Assembly: GCA_903858595.1 (NCBI GenBank)
Contig: CAIOJL010000030.1
Location: forward strand, 1-41,723
Direction: 5' to 3'
Source of the DNA: an uncultured Spartobacteria bacterium
GTDB lineage: Bacteria > Verrucomicrobiota > Verrucomicrobiia > Chthoniobacterales > UBA6821
DNA length: 41,723 bases
Shown: in pieces, positions 18,641 through 28,571 of the stretch
Numbering within the stretch: position 1 is the stretch's first letter
Layout: each line of letters starts with the position of its first letter
The notes under the pieces: generated by a model
What the model saw: the letters and a program-made list of their open reading frames with translations, nothing else
Told to the model about the DNA's origin: nothing
Databases searched by the model: none
Translations under genes and position numbers: made by a program

Positions 18641-19786
18641 CTAGATTCTGGGAACGGATCGTCCCACGAGGACGACATGCCTTGCCGTAGCAGGAGCGAT
18701 CGGGGTGCCGGTGCGGTGAATGTTGACAAGGATTCCAATCATGAAGAGACAAACGGCCATGTTGCTTCCCCCGTAACTGATGAAGGGCAGGGGCATCCCT
18801 TTGTTGGGAAGCATCGAGGTCGTCATCCCGATATTGACCGCTGCCTGCAACGAGATCAACAGGAGGATTCCCATGGCGAGAAGTTTCCCAAAGCGATCCT
18901 TGGCATTGGCAGCTATAAGGCCGCCGCAGAGAACAATGAGAATGAATCCCAGGAGGACAAGCCAGGTGAAACGGAGTCCTAACTCCTCCCCGATCATCGG
19001 GAAGATGAAGTCGGTGTGGGCGTAGGGCAGGTAGAGCATCTTCTGACGTCCCTCCCCGAGCCCAAGCCCTTCGAATCCGCCGGAGCCGAATGCGATCAGG
19101 GCCTGCCATTGCTGGAGTCCTTTGCCCAACTTGTCGGCCTCGGGATGCATGAAGGTCATCATGCGGGCGGCGCGTTCCGGAATCAGCATGGCGATTCCAA
19201 GTAAACCCATAAGCCCCACTCCGCAAAGTCCGGCGATGATCACCCAATTGGCACCTCCCACCAGACAGATGGCGAGGGTCGTCGCTCCGATGAGGGCGGC
19301 CGTACCGAGATCCACCTCCTTGGCAATCAGGCCCATGATAATGGCCACGACGCCGATCGGAATCACGAACCCATTCAGCAGTTTCCGGGGATCCGCCTCT
19401 TTGCGGGAAAACCACCAGGCGACAAAGAAAACCGCGGCGATCTTGCCGAACTCGCTGGGCTGGAAGACAAGGACGTGCAGATTGAGCCAGCGATGTGACC
19501 CGTTGATCTTCATTCCCACATGGGGAACGAAGCAGAGAACGAGCAGGAGGACGGAGACCACGAACCAGATTTTCCAAGTGCGCTGCCAGAGATGATAATC
19601 GGTCATCGCTCCCACAACGCAGACCCCCACGCCGATGATCAGCCAGAAGATATCTTTTTTGACAAAGTAGTAGATATCACCGTGACTCTCCTGGGCATAA
19701 GCGCTCGTGCTGAAAAGCATCACAACCCCGAGGGCAAGCAGCCCGACCACGGAGATCAGGAGGAGATAGATGCTGCTGCGCTGCAC
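18641..19786 (-). CDS. ftsW: Lipid II polymerase/SEDS protein FtsW
   Basis: Polytopic SEDS protein: FQPSEFGKIAAVFFVAWW, DFIFPMIGEELG, GMPLPFISYGGSNM. Confidence 0.96.
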   Translation of the reverse strand: MQRSSIYLLLISVVGLLALGVVMLFSTSAYAQESHGDIYYFVKKDIFWLIIGVGVCVVGAMTDYHLWQRTWKIWFVVSVLLLVLCFVPHVGMKINGSHRWLNLHVLVFQPSEFGKIAAVFFVAWWFSRKEADPRKLLNGFVIPIGVVAIIMGLIAKEVDLGTAALIGATTLAICLVGGANWVIIAGLCGVGLMGLLGIAMLIPERAARMMTFMHPEADKLGKGLQQWQALIAFGSGGFEGLGLGEGRQKMLYLPYAHTDFIFPMIGEELGLRFTWLVLLGFILIVLCGGLIAANAKDRFGKLLAMGILLLISLQAAVNIGMTTSMLPNKGMPLPFISYGGSNMAVCLFMIGILVNIHRTGTPIAPATARHVVLVGRSVPRI

Positions 19787-19840
19787 GGCTCCTGGATTCT
19801 GAAGGACTCTGGGACGATTGCGAGAGGGTTTTAGAGACAG

Positions 19841-20953
19841 TTACTGGGCCGCTTTCTTCGATGACGTAGGGGCAGAGGAGGCGGGAATCTTCAATTTCTG
19901 GCCGATCTGGATCTTCTTCGGATCGGTGATACCATTCGCTTTCATGAGCTGATCGGGCGTGATTTTGAATTTTTTGGCGATCTTGTAGGGGCTGTCACTC
20001 TTGATGACAATGTACTCGGTGGTCGGCTCCTGATTCTCAACAGATACCGCGACCGCAGTAGCACCCGCGGCGGGAGTTGCTATCGTAAGTGCCGCAGTCG
20101 CCGAAGTGACAGCGCCGGCTACTGCAACTCGCGCCTGCTGCACGCTTTCCACAACCTTGCCGGCCTGGGTCGAGACATCAGAAGCTGCCTGACTCATCAC
20201 TTTGGCCGGAATCTTGAGGATCTGTCCGACCTGAAGTACCGACTTTTCCGTCATTCCGTTCACCTTTTCGAGTTCGGGAATCGCCACTCCCAGTGAGGAA
20301 GCAATGCGGGTGAGAGTGTCTCCCGCCTTAACCATGTAGGTGTTCGCTGTTGCGGGAATTCCGGAATGCCCTGCCGCGTGGGATGCCTGAGGGGATTGAG
20401 ATGCCTGGGAAGTTGTAGTCGCGGGTTCCTGGGCAGATGACGTTGACACAGCAGCGTCACCGAGACCCGAGGCACCGAGGGTTTTCCCAATCATGCTCCT
20501 GGCACTTGCCAGGAATCCCCTCGGAGCCGTGGATGCAGTGGAGGTCTGCTTCGTTTGCTGGGCTGAGCTTTCTGTAGCGGCTTTTGCTGACTTAGGAGCC
20601 TCGCTCACTTTGGCGACAAGGGGAGCCTTGGAAGGTGCCGGAGGCTCTTCGCCTGGACCAGAACCAGAACCACTGGCATTACCGGGACCTTGGCCGTTCG
20701 ATGGCTGCTTTTGAGAGGCCACAGGCTCGGTGGAGCGAGCCGTCTTGGCGGAAGAGGCCTTGCCGACCTTTAAGGAATTAAAGGCATAAAGTCCACTCAC
20801 AGCCACCACATGAAGAAGAAGAACCACCAGAAAAGCATGGGAGAGCTTCATGTTCGGTTCGGGACCATAGTCTTCATACTCCTCTTCAGGAGCGTTCATG
20901 GTTGCCGCGCGAGCGCGGAGCCGACGGGTACGTTTAGGATTCATCGGATTCAT
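19841..20953 (-). CDS. Type II membrane protein with two C-terminal LysM domains
   Basis: TM LSHAFLVVLLLHVVAVSGLYAF; LysM1 YMVKAGDTLTRIASSLGVAIPELEKVNGM...LQVGQILKIP; LysM2 YIVIKSDSPYKIAKKFKITPDQLMKANGI...IQIGQKLKIP; long Ser/Ala/Thr/Pro linker. Confidence 0.9.
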   Translation of the reverse strand: MNPMNPKRTRRLRARAATMNAPEEEYEDYGPEPNMKLSHAFLVVLLLHVVAVSGLYAFNSLKVGKASSAKTARSTEPVASQKQPSNGQGPGNASGSGSGPGEEPPAPSKAPLVAKVSEAPKSAKAATESSAQQTKQTSTASTAPRGFLASARSMIGKTLGASGLGDAAVSTSSAQEPATTTSQASQSPQASHAAGHSGIPATANTYMVKAGDTLTRIASSLGVAIPELEKVNGMTEKSVLQVGQILKIPAKVMSQAASDVSTQAGKVVESVQQARVAVAGAVTSATAALTIATPAAGATAVAVSVENQEPTTEYIVIKSDSPYKIAKKFKITPDQLMKANGITDPKKIQIGQKLKIPASSAPTSSKKAAQ

Positions 20954-21019
20954 GGGTCGGATTATCTTATTGGATTTACTAGGTATTGTGGTTGTTGAAG
21001 AGCTAAAAGTTTATTTTTT

Positions 21020-22405
21020 CTAGGGGTTGTGTATGGCTACTTGAGCGAGGGGAATCTCTGTGCCCATGGATTCCTTCACAAGCCGTCTGAATGTCTCCCC
21101 GCGCTCCACATAATCGCAGAACATGTCGAAAGAGGAGGTGCCGGGTGAGAAGAGAATGGTCGTTCCGGATTTGGCTTCCTTTCGGGCGATCAGTACCGCC
21201 TCCTGTAGACTCTCTGCCTCGAGGCAATGAAGAGGCGCCCAATCCCTTGCAATCCGATGACGCATTTCACCAATAAGAATCGCCAGACTAACATGTTCTC
21301 GGACAAAGTTTGCGATGGGTGAGAATTCAAAACCCTTGTCCTTTCCACCGGCGATCAGGATGAGCGGTCCTTGGACGGAGCGAATCGCCTGCTCCATGGC
21401 GTCGAGGGTTGTCGCTTTGGAGTCGTTGATCCAACTTAGGCCTTCACGCTCCGCGATGAATTCACAGCGGTGAGCGGGCGGCGTGTACTCCCGGATCGCA
21501 TCTGCCATCATTCTTGTATCGGCACCAAGCACTATGCAGGCACCAAAGGCGGCCATGACATTGGCCGCATTGTGGGGACCTCGGAGCCGGGTCGTGGACA
21601 GATCGAGTAGCACTTTTCCTCCATACTGGATCCTAAGATTGTCCTTGAGAGAAAGATCTGCTGATGGATCTGTGGTACTGAAAGTGATCCCCTTTGCCTT
21701 GATCTTGGAAAGATCCAGTTCCTTTGTATCCGCAGGAATCACCGCCCAGTCGTCAGCGGTCTGATTCTCAAAGATTCTGAGTTTCGCTGCGCGGTACTCG
21801 TGCATCGAGGGATAGCGGTCGAGATGGTTGGGACTCAGATTGAGCCATACCGAAACCTTGGGATGGAATGTCCTGATGGTCTCAAGCTGGAACGAACTGA
21901 CCTCCACAAGCAGCACATCCCAAGTCACTTCTCCCTCCAGAAGTTCTGACATGGGGGTTCCGATATTCCCGCATGAGGCAGCCCTAAGTCCCGCCCCCCG
22001 GAGCATGAGGGTGGTGAGTTCCGTCGTGGTGGTTTTCCCATTGGTGCCTGTGATCGCCACCACCGGAAAGGGACAGAGAGTGAATGCCAGCTCGAGCTCG
22101 CCGATCAGGGGAATGCCCTTCCTTAGCACATTCACGACGATGGGTGCCGTCTCCTCGATTCCTGGACTCAAGACCGCGATGTCATGAACGACATTATCCC
22201 TCGCGGCATCCGCTCCCGTGAAAACGCTGATCCCTTCCTTCCGCAAGAGTTCTGCCCGCTCCATCAGAATAGGTGATTCCCCACTGTCACAGGCAGTCAC
22301 CTCGGCACCGGAGCACTTGAGTAGACGTGCGGCGGCGAGACCGCTTCTCCCCAATCCGAGGACGACAGCTTTTTTGCCCGCGTAAGGATTGGATGAGGCA
22401 TTCAT
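21020..22405 (-). CDS. murD: UDP-N-acetylmuramoylalanine--D-glutamate ligase
   Basis: AVVLGLGRSGLAAARLLKCSGAEVTACDSGE, AITGTNGKTTTTELT, INDSKATTLDAMEQAI. Confidence 0.96.
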   Translation of the reverse strand: MNASSNPYAGKKAVVLGLGRSGLAAARLLKCSGAEVTACDSGESPILMERAELLRKEGISVFTGADAARDNVVHDIAVLSPGIEETAPIVVNVLRKGIPLIGELELAFTLCPFPVVAITGTNGKTTTTELTTLMLRGAGLRAASCGNIGTPMSELLEGEVTWDVLLVEVSSFQLETIRTFHPKVSVWLNLSPNHLDRYPSMHEYRAAKLRIFENQTADDWAVIPADTKELDLSKIKAKGITFSTTDPSADLSLKDNLRIQYGGKVLLDLSTTRLRGPHNAANVMAAFGACIVLGADTRMMADAIREYTPPAHRCEFIAEREGLSWINDSKATTLDAMEQAIRSVQGPLILIAGGKDKGFEFSPIANFVREHVSLAILIGEMRHRIARDWAPLHCLEAESLQEAVLIARKEAKSGTTILFSPGTSSFDMFCDYVERGETFRRLVKESMGTEIPLAQVAIHNP

Positions 22406-22414
22406 CGGCACCGG

Positions 22415-23533
22415 TCAGCGCAGTTTCAGTGTGGCGATTCCAAGAAGCCCGAACACAATAGCCATTATCCAGAACCGAACGGTGACTGTGTTTTCCTTCC
22501 ATCCAGAAAGTTCGAAATGGTGGTGTAGCGGAGACATCTTGAAGATGCGTTTTCCAGTCAGCTTGAAGCTTGCGACTTGAAGGATGACCGAGAGCGCCTC
22601 GGCGACAAAAACTCCTCCGACAATCGCAAGCATCAGTTCCTGCTTGCAGCAGATCGCGAGCACACCAAGCAGACCTCCGATCGCCAGGGACCCCGTGTCA
22701 CCCATGAAGACTTTGGCCGGATGGCAGTTCCACCAGAGGAAACCGAGCGCCGCGCCGGCCAAGGCAAGACTCACGACAGCCAGTTCGCCGGAAAACCCAT
22801 AATACGGAATCTGAAGGTAGAAGGCCGCCTTGCTGTTTCCGGCCAGATAGGTGAAGACACCGAAGCAGATCCCGGCCATGACCGTGCATCCCGAGGCCAG
22901 TCCGTCAAGTCCATCGGTGAGATTCACCGCATTCGAGGATCCGACGATGATCAGCAAATAGAAAATATAGGTCCAGAAGATGCCGAGGCTTAAAACAGGG
23001 CCCTTCATGAACGGGATGTAGAGTTGCTGAGCCTGATTGGCCAGTGAGGGAGAGAGAAGAAAGAATGCCGTGATTCCGCCCGCGAGAACGCATTGAAGAA
23101 CAAACTTGAGACGACTGCTGATGCCTGCCGAACTTTTTTTCGTCACCTTCAGCCAATCGTCATAAAATCCAAGCGCTCCGAGAAAGATGACCGTGATGAG
23201 ACAGATCCAGACAAAAGGATTGTCAGGACGCGCCCAGATCAGAGTGGAAAGAACCACGGCCGCAATGAGCAGGATACCCCCCATGGTTGGGGTTCCCTTC
23301 TTTCCGCCATGAAGTTCATTGAGTCGGTTGACTTCATCGGAGCTTCGGATCGGTTGGCCCAGCTTCAGCTCAACCAGGCGGCGAATGACCGTGTTGCCGA
23401 ACATCAGGCAGATCAGGAAGGAAGTGAGTCCGGCGCAGAGAGCACGGAAGGAGATGTATTGAAAAACATTCAGGACTTTCCCGATATGCACCCCGTGCAG
23501 GAGAGTTCCGAATTGTGATAGGTAATAAAGCAT
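22415..23533 (-). CDS. mraY: Phospho-N-acetylmuramoyl-pentapeptide transferase
   Basis: HGGKKGTPTMGGILLIAAV, NLTDGLDGLASG, KVFMGDTGSLAIGGLLG, MSPLHHHFELSGW. Confidence 0.97.
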   Translation of the reverse strand: MLYYLSQFGTLLHGVHIGKVLNVFQYISFRALCAGLTSFLICLMFGNTVIRRLVELKLGQPIRSSDEVNRLNELHGGKKGTPTMGGILLIAAVVLSTLIWARPDNPFVWICLITVIFLGALGFYDDWLKVTKKSSAGISSRLKFVLQCVLAGGITAFFLLSPSLANQAQQLYIPFMKGPVLSLGIFWTYIFYLLIIVGSSNAVNLTDGLDGLASGCTVMAGICFGVFTYLAGNSKAAFYLQIPYYGFSGELAVVSLALAGAALGFLWWNCHPAKVFMGDTGSLAIGGLLGVLAICCKQELMLAIVGGVFVAEALSVILQVASFKLTGKRIFKMSPLHHHFELSGWKENTVTVRFWIMAIVFGLLGIATLKLR

Positions 23534-23552
23534 CGTGTGACGGGTTGGATGT

Positions 23553-24914
23553 TCAGTTGAAATGTTGAAGGACTTCCTCCATGTGTGCGCTCCTGCTGGC
23601 TTTTAGCAGGACCAGGTCGCCCTGAGTGGCAAATGAGGAGAGAAGCTTGGCGGCCGCGGCATTGTCCGAAACGACGCGCACATCCGAAAGCCCTGCCTTC
23701 GAAGCCGCATCAGCGATTGCGGAGGCTTCTTCACCTATAGTGATCAGCGTGGAGAGTACGGCAGCGGCCTTGGTACCCACGCTTTGGTATCCCGTAGCCG
23801 CATGAATTCCCAATTCCCCCATCCTGCCAAGAACAGCAATCTTGCGACCCTGCATGGAAAGTCCCTCAAGCGTCTCAAGAGCAGCTATCATCGATTCGGG
23901 ATTCGCATTATAGGTGTCGTCCACAAACGTCACCCCACCCCTGATCACCTTGGCCAGTCGTCCTGAATTCAAGGTGACACCAGCAAGTCCCGAAACGCAC
24001 TTCTCCAGCGTGATGCCACACTGCAATCCCGCCGCAATTGCCAGAAGGGCATTGCCGACCATATGCCGACCCGGAACTGGGAGAACGCCTTCGGCTCTCC
24101 CGAACTCTCCCTCGATCACAAAACGTGTCTCATCCAGGCCGTATCGAATTCGCGCGGCCCTGAGGTCTCCCCGATCGAACCCAACCTGCAAGACCGGGGC
24201 GGATGTTCTAGAGGCGAGCTCCTTCGCAAAATCGTCCTCAGCCGGGATGATCGCATACCCCCCGGACGGCAGCTTCTCCAGAAGATCTCCCTTTTCCGCC
24301 GCGATTTCTTCACGACTCCCGAGATGCTCGATGTGGGCGGTTCCTACATTTGTGATGATGCCGATCTCCGGCCTGGCCAATCCGGCAAGTGGCGCGATCT
24401 CACGGCGGTGATTCATTCCGATCTCCCAGACAGCAGCTTCATCGTCCAGATCGGCCGCCAGGATGGAGAGAGGAAGACCGATCTCGTTGTTCAGATTACC
24501 CAGAGTTGCTGTTGTGCGTAATGATGAGCGAAGCACGGCCGCCGTAAAATCCTTCACGGAGGTCTTACCGCTACTGCCGGTGATGGCAATGGCACGCAGT
24601 GTGAGTCTGGAGCGCCAGGCTGAGGCAAGGAGTGCGAGTCCTGTCAGGGAATCCGGCGTGCTCAGAATACCAAACCCCTGAGGCAAACCAACCGGAGGTT
24701 CACCGTCGCAGAGAGCCGCAACGGCTCCTTTTGCAGCGGCTTCAGCGATGAATTGATTCCCGTCGAAACGTTCCCCCCTGAGCGCGACATAGAGATCACC
24801 TGCCTCGATCGACCGCGTATCCTTGGCGACACGGCGCACAATGCCTTCGGGATTGCCGGCAATAAGAGCTGCGCCGCACATTCCGGCTATCTCGGAAAGG
24901 GAAAGCGGATTCAT
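23553..24914 (-). CDS. murF: UDP-MurNAc-tripeptide--D-Ala-D-Ala ligase
   Basis: DTRSIEAGDLYVALRGERFDGNQF, AITGSSGKTSVKDFTAAVL, DDTYNANPESMIAALETL. Confidence 0.95.
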   Translation of the reverse strand: MNPLSLSEIAGMCGAALIAGNPEGIVRRVAKDTRSIEAGDLYVALRGERFDGNQFIAEAAAKGAVAALCDGEPPVGLPQGFGILSTPDSLTGLALLASAWRSRLTLRAIAITGSSGKTSVKDFTAAVLRSSLRTTATLGNLNNEIGLPLSILAADLDDEAAVWEIGMNHRREIAPLAGLARPEIGIITNVGTAHIEHLGSREEIAAEKGDLLEKLPSGGYAIIPAEDDFAKELASRTSAPVLQVGFDRGDLRAARIRYGLDETRFVIEGEFGRAEGVLPVPGRHMVGNALLAIAAGLQCGITLEKCVSGLAGVTLNSGRLAKVIRGGVTFVDDTYNANPESMIAALETLEGLSMQGRKIAVLGRMGELGIHAATGYQSVGTKAAAVLSTLITIGEEASAIADAASKAGLSDVRVVSDNAAAAKLLSSFATQGDLVLLKASRSAHMEEVLQHFN

Positions 24915-26434
24915 CGTCTCGCTTCCTCCCTTTCATCAAACTCCTTCCCAGCCATCGCGTGGGCAGTGACCCTGACATCGTCAAAAGGGTGACGGCCGGA
25001 CTCTGTTTCTTGGTAATCCTCGTGCCCCTTGCCCGCCACCAGCACGATATCCCCTGGCGCCGCGATCTCCACAGCACGCCTAATGGCGCTTTCACGGTCG
25101 ACATAGCTTTCGTGGCCCTGGGCACGGAAGCCTCCTGCTGCCTCGTTCATGATCTCCAGCGGATCCTCGCCGCGGGGGTTGTCGGAGGTCAGAATCACGC
25201 GATCCGAGTTCTGCTCGACGGCAGCCGCCATGAGAGGACGCTTGGCCCTGTCACGGTCACCGCCGCAACCGAAAACCGTGATGATGCTGGCGGGGTTCAG
25301 TTGCCGGAGTGTGCTGAGCACATTCACCAGCGCATCGGGCGTGTGGGCATAGTCGACAAAGGCCTGGAAATTCCGCTTTACGGGAACGCGCTCCAGGCGT
25401 CCCGGAACCTGGGGTATCGTCGCAACAGCGGCAATGGCACGGCGAAGTTCAAGTCCCATAGCCGAGGTAGCGGCCAATGCGGCGACGGTGTTGTACACAT
25501 TGAAGAGACCGATCAGCGGAGTCCGGACCAGATAGCTTCTTCCCTTGGCATCCAATCGGAAGATGGTGCCTGGCGCGGTATAAGCAATGTCACTGGCGCG
25601 GAAATGACAGCTGCTTCCCTGACCGTAGGTGATGATCGGGACTCCCTGAACGCGGTCGAGGAGACGATGCCCATAACGGTCATCAGAGTTGATGATCGCT
25701 CGACCCTTTTTCTTGGTCTGCTTTGCAAGTCCCGTGAAGAGTAGGCGTTTCGCCTCGAAGTACTCCTCCATGGATCCGTGGTAGTCGAGATGATCCTGGG
25801 TGAGATTGGTAAAGACGGCGGCATCGAACTCGACCCCTCCAATGCGATGCTGCATCAGCGCATGGCTGGAGACCTCAAGAGCTGCTGCCCGAAATCCCCC
25901 ATCCCTCATGATGGCCAGCATCCGCTGCAGATCGATCGACTCGGGCGTGGTCCTGGAAGCTGGCTCGACGATACCTGGAAGGACATACTCAATCGTCCCA
26001 ACAAGCCCGCAAGGACGGCCGACTGAATCGCAGAGATGCCTGATGATCCAGGCCGTGGTTGTCTTGCCATTCGTTCCGGTGACACCGGCCACGGCTAGCG
26101 ATGCCGAGGGATGTCCGTAGAAGACCGAAGACAGGGCGGCCATCGCCACACGAGCATCGGGAACCCTCACAACAGGAACCCCTGCTATCGAGGGAATCTC
26201 ATTTCGGGAAATGTCTTCAGCTGTCACGACCGCAATTGCTCCCTTTTCGATCGCCTCGCGAACAAAGTGGATTCCGTTTTCACTCGATCCCGGAATCGCA
26301 ATAAAGAGATCGCCGGCCCAGACAGATCGGGAATCGCAACTCAGGCCCAAGACCGTTACATCGGGACTCCCCATGACGGAGATTACCGGGGTGGATTGAA
26401 TGAGGGTTTCTAGATTCATGGCCGGGATATTCAT
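24911..26434 (-). CDS. murE: UDP-MurNAc-dipeptide--diaminopimelate ligase
   Basis: GVTGTNGKTTTAWIIRHL, FTNLTQDHLDYHGSMEEYFEAKRLLF, DYAHTPDALVNVL, TSDNPRGEDPLEIM (DNPR is typical of mDAP-type MurE). Confidence 0.96.
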   Translation of the reverse strand: MNIPAMNLETLIQSTPVISVMGSPDVTVLGLSCDSRSVWAGDLFIAIPGSSENGIHFVREAIEKGAIAVVTAEDISRNEIPSIAGVPVVRVPDARVAMAALSSVFYGHPSASLAVAGVTGTNGKTTTAWIIRHLCDSVGRPCGLVGTIEYVLPGIVEPASRTTPESIDLQRMLAIMRDGGFRAAALEVSSHALMQHRIGGVEFDAAVFTNLTQDHLDYHGSMEEYFEAKRLLFTGLAKQTKKKGRAIINSDDRYGHRLLDRVQGVPIITYGQGSSCHFRASDIAYTAPGTIFRLDAKGRSYLVRTPLIGLFNVYNTVAALAATSAMGLELRRAIAAVATIPQVPGRLERVPVKRNFQAFVDYAHTPDALVNVLSTLRQLNPASIITVFGCGGDRDRAKRPLMAAAVEQNSDRVILTSDNPRGEDPLEIMNEAAGGFRAQGHESYVDRESAIRRAVEIAAPGDIVLVAGKGHEDYQETESGRHPFDDVRVTAHAMAGKEFDEREEARR

Positions 26435-28170
26435 CGGGCACTGACGGCGGCGGTGCTGGAATCCTGTTTGGATACTGAGTCTGTAGGTTCGGGATCCATA
26501 TCGAGATGCCTAGCGGCTTTTTCTCCGATTTTTGCAAAGACTGGCCCAGCCACTGAACCGCCGTAGTTTGCTGTCTCGCCTAATTTCGCATCATCCACGA
26601 TAACGATACCCATGATTCTCGGTTTATTGACGGGAAAGAAGCCAGCAAACGAGACGATATAGCGCCCCTCCAGGTATCCCCCATGAGGACTGATTTTCTG
26701 CGCAGTGCCCGTCTTGCCGGCGACGCGGTACCCCTCGATTCGGGCCAACGGTGCCGTTCCTTGATTGCCGACAACCTTCTCCAGCGCATTGGCGATGTAG
26801 TTGGCGCTCTCTGTCTTGACCACCTGCGCGACAGGAGCCTCCGTCAACTCGGCGCTCCCCTCTCCCTTACTCATGACAAGTTTTGGCTTCAGAAGCTTGC
26901 CACCGTTCGCGATCGCCGACATTGCCATGACCATCTGTATCGGCGTCACACTGATTGATTGACCAAAGGCCACACGCGTCTTTGTCAGCATGTCCCAACG
27001 ATGAGGAGGAATCACTTGTCCCGGAATCTCTCCAGGAAGAGGGATGCCCGTACGTGTCCCGAATCCGAATTTCCTGACATAGTCATAGAACATCTGATCC
27101 TTCATCCGCAGGGAGATCTTGGCGGCACCGATATTGGAGGACTTCATCAGGATTTCCGGGATGCTCAGATCGCCGCTCCCGTGGTGGTCCTTGATGATTT
27201 TCCCTCCGTAGGAAAAGTGTCCGTTCTCACAAAAGATCTGTGTCTTGTCGTTGACAATCCCCTCATTGTAAGCGGCCGAGGTGACAACTATCTTGAAGAC
27301 GGATCCAGGCTCGTAGATGTCCGAGATAGCACGATTACGCATTTCCTCGGGCTTCGCCTGATTGAATTTGTTCGGGTCGTAGTTCGGTCTGCTGGCCATG
27401 GCCAGGATCTCGCCAGTATTGGGATCGGCCAGAATCGCCGTTGCCGAGGCGGGATGATTCGTCTTGTAGGCCGCATCAACCTCACGCTCCGCGATCGCCT
27501 GCAGACCCATGTCGATGGAGAGGCGGATATCTGATCCGTTCTCGGGAAGCTGCTCCTGCCCCCGGTAGACGACGATCTCCCTGCCCTTGCGGTCGTGCTC
27601 GATCCATCGGAATCCCTCTTGGCCGGTCAGGGCATCATCGCAGGTCTTTTCGATCCCATCGGCCCCGTGCCCTGTGTGATCAACATATCCCAACACATCG
27701 CAAAGCATCTCCCCGTTGGGATAACTCCTCACGGATCCCTCTTGAAGATAAAGGCCGTGAAGATTCGCCTTCTCAAGTGCCCTGATCATGTCCTGGGCCT
27801 TCTCTTCGGAGACCCCCTTGCGGATGACCAAGTACTTGCTCTTGGTCGTGAGTTTCTCCGTGAGTTCTTCGGGCGTCATTTCGAGAAATGGGGCTGCCAC
27901 TCCGGCGACCGCCGCCGGTTTCTGGATGTGCGAACCATCGGCATAGACCATCTGCACGGGAACGTTCACTGCAAGCTCCTCGCCGTTCCGGTCAAGAATG
28001 CGACCCCGCCGGGCTTGGATCACCTGTCTAGTATCATGCTTCTCCGCGGCTATTTCTTGATAATAGTCGTGCTTGAGGATCTGCAGGTGTATTAATCGCC
28101 AGGCGAAGGCGGTGAAGATGAGGACCAGCAGGGCGCAGACAACCCCGATGCGCTCGCCCGTACCCTTCAC
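26431..28170 (-). CDS. ftsI: Penicillin-binding protein, FtsI-like (PBP3)
   Basis: N-terminal TM, RRGRILDRNGEELAVN, YEPGSVFKIV, SSNIGAAKISL, KTGTAQK. Confidence 0.95.
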   Translation of the reverse strand: MKGTGERIGVVCALLVLIFTAFAWRLIHLQILKHDYYQEIAAEKHDTRQVIQARRGRILDRNGEELAVNVPVQMVYADGSHIQKPAAVAGVAAPFLEMTPEELTEKLTTKSKYLVIRKGVSEEKAQDMIRALEKANLHGLYLQEGSVRSYPNGEMLCDVLGYVDHTGHGADGIEKTCDDALTGQEGFRWIEHDRKGREIVVYRGQEQLPENGSDIRLSIDMGLQAIAEREVDAAYKTNHPASATAILADPNTGEILAMASRPNYDPNKFNQAKPEEMRNRAISDIYEPGSVFKIVVTSAAYNEGIVNDKTQIFCENGHFSYGGKIIKDHHGSGDLSIPEILMKSSNIGAAKISLRMKDQMFYDYVRKFGFGTRTGIPLPGEIPGQVIPPHRWDMLTKTRVAFGQSISVTPIQMVMAMSAIANGGKLLKPKLVMSKGEGSAELTEAPVAQVVKTESANYIANALEKVVGNQGTAPLARIEGYRVAGKTGTAQKISPHGGYLEGRYIVSFAGFFPVNKPRIMGIVIVDDAKLGETANYGGSVAGPVFAKIGEKAARHLDMDPEPTDSVSKQDSSTAAVSAR

Positions 28171-28571
28171 CTGTTGACGGCGCGCTGGGGACCCCCGGGA
28201 CCGAACCGGCTTTCCGGATCGCGCGAGGCCGTGCGCAGAACCCCATCAACTTCAGCCGAAGCGGGCGGCGTGACGCGGGCGATCGCCGTATCGCGGATCG
28301 CCTGAAGCGTTATATATCCATCATCCAGACGATGCTGCAGAGCCCCGCGTGAGGTCATGGAAGTGATCTGCGCCTTCAGGGCCTCGTCCCTGCCCTCCTC
28401 CTCCCGGAGGGCGGCCTCAACTAGGCGGGACTGATTGCCGACAGCATGCTGCTGGTTCTTGAGATAGACGAAGAAAAGCCCAGCAAGGCCTATCAGAAAA
28501 ACGATGACAAGCCATCTTGCGAGAAAATTCACCTCGATCGCATTTGTGGTGCGTCGGCGGTTCACGCTCAT
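28167..28571 (-). CDS. ftsL: FtsL-like bitopic protein
   Basis: 134 aa; single N-terminal TM (LARWLVIVFLIGLAGLFFVYL) then a coiled-coil-like region; located between rsmH and ftsI with ATGA overlaps. Confidence 0.55.
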   Translation of the reverse strand: MSVNRRRTTNAIEVNFLARWLVIVFLIGLAGLFFVYLKNQQHAVGNQSRLVEAALREEEGRDEALKAQITSMTSRGALQHRLDDGYITLQAIRDTAIARVTPPASAEVDGVLRTASRDPESRFGPGGPQRAVNR

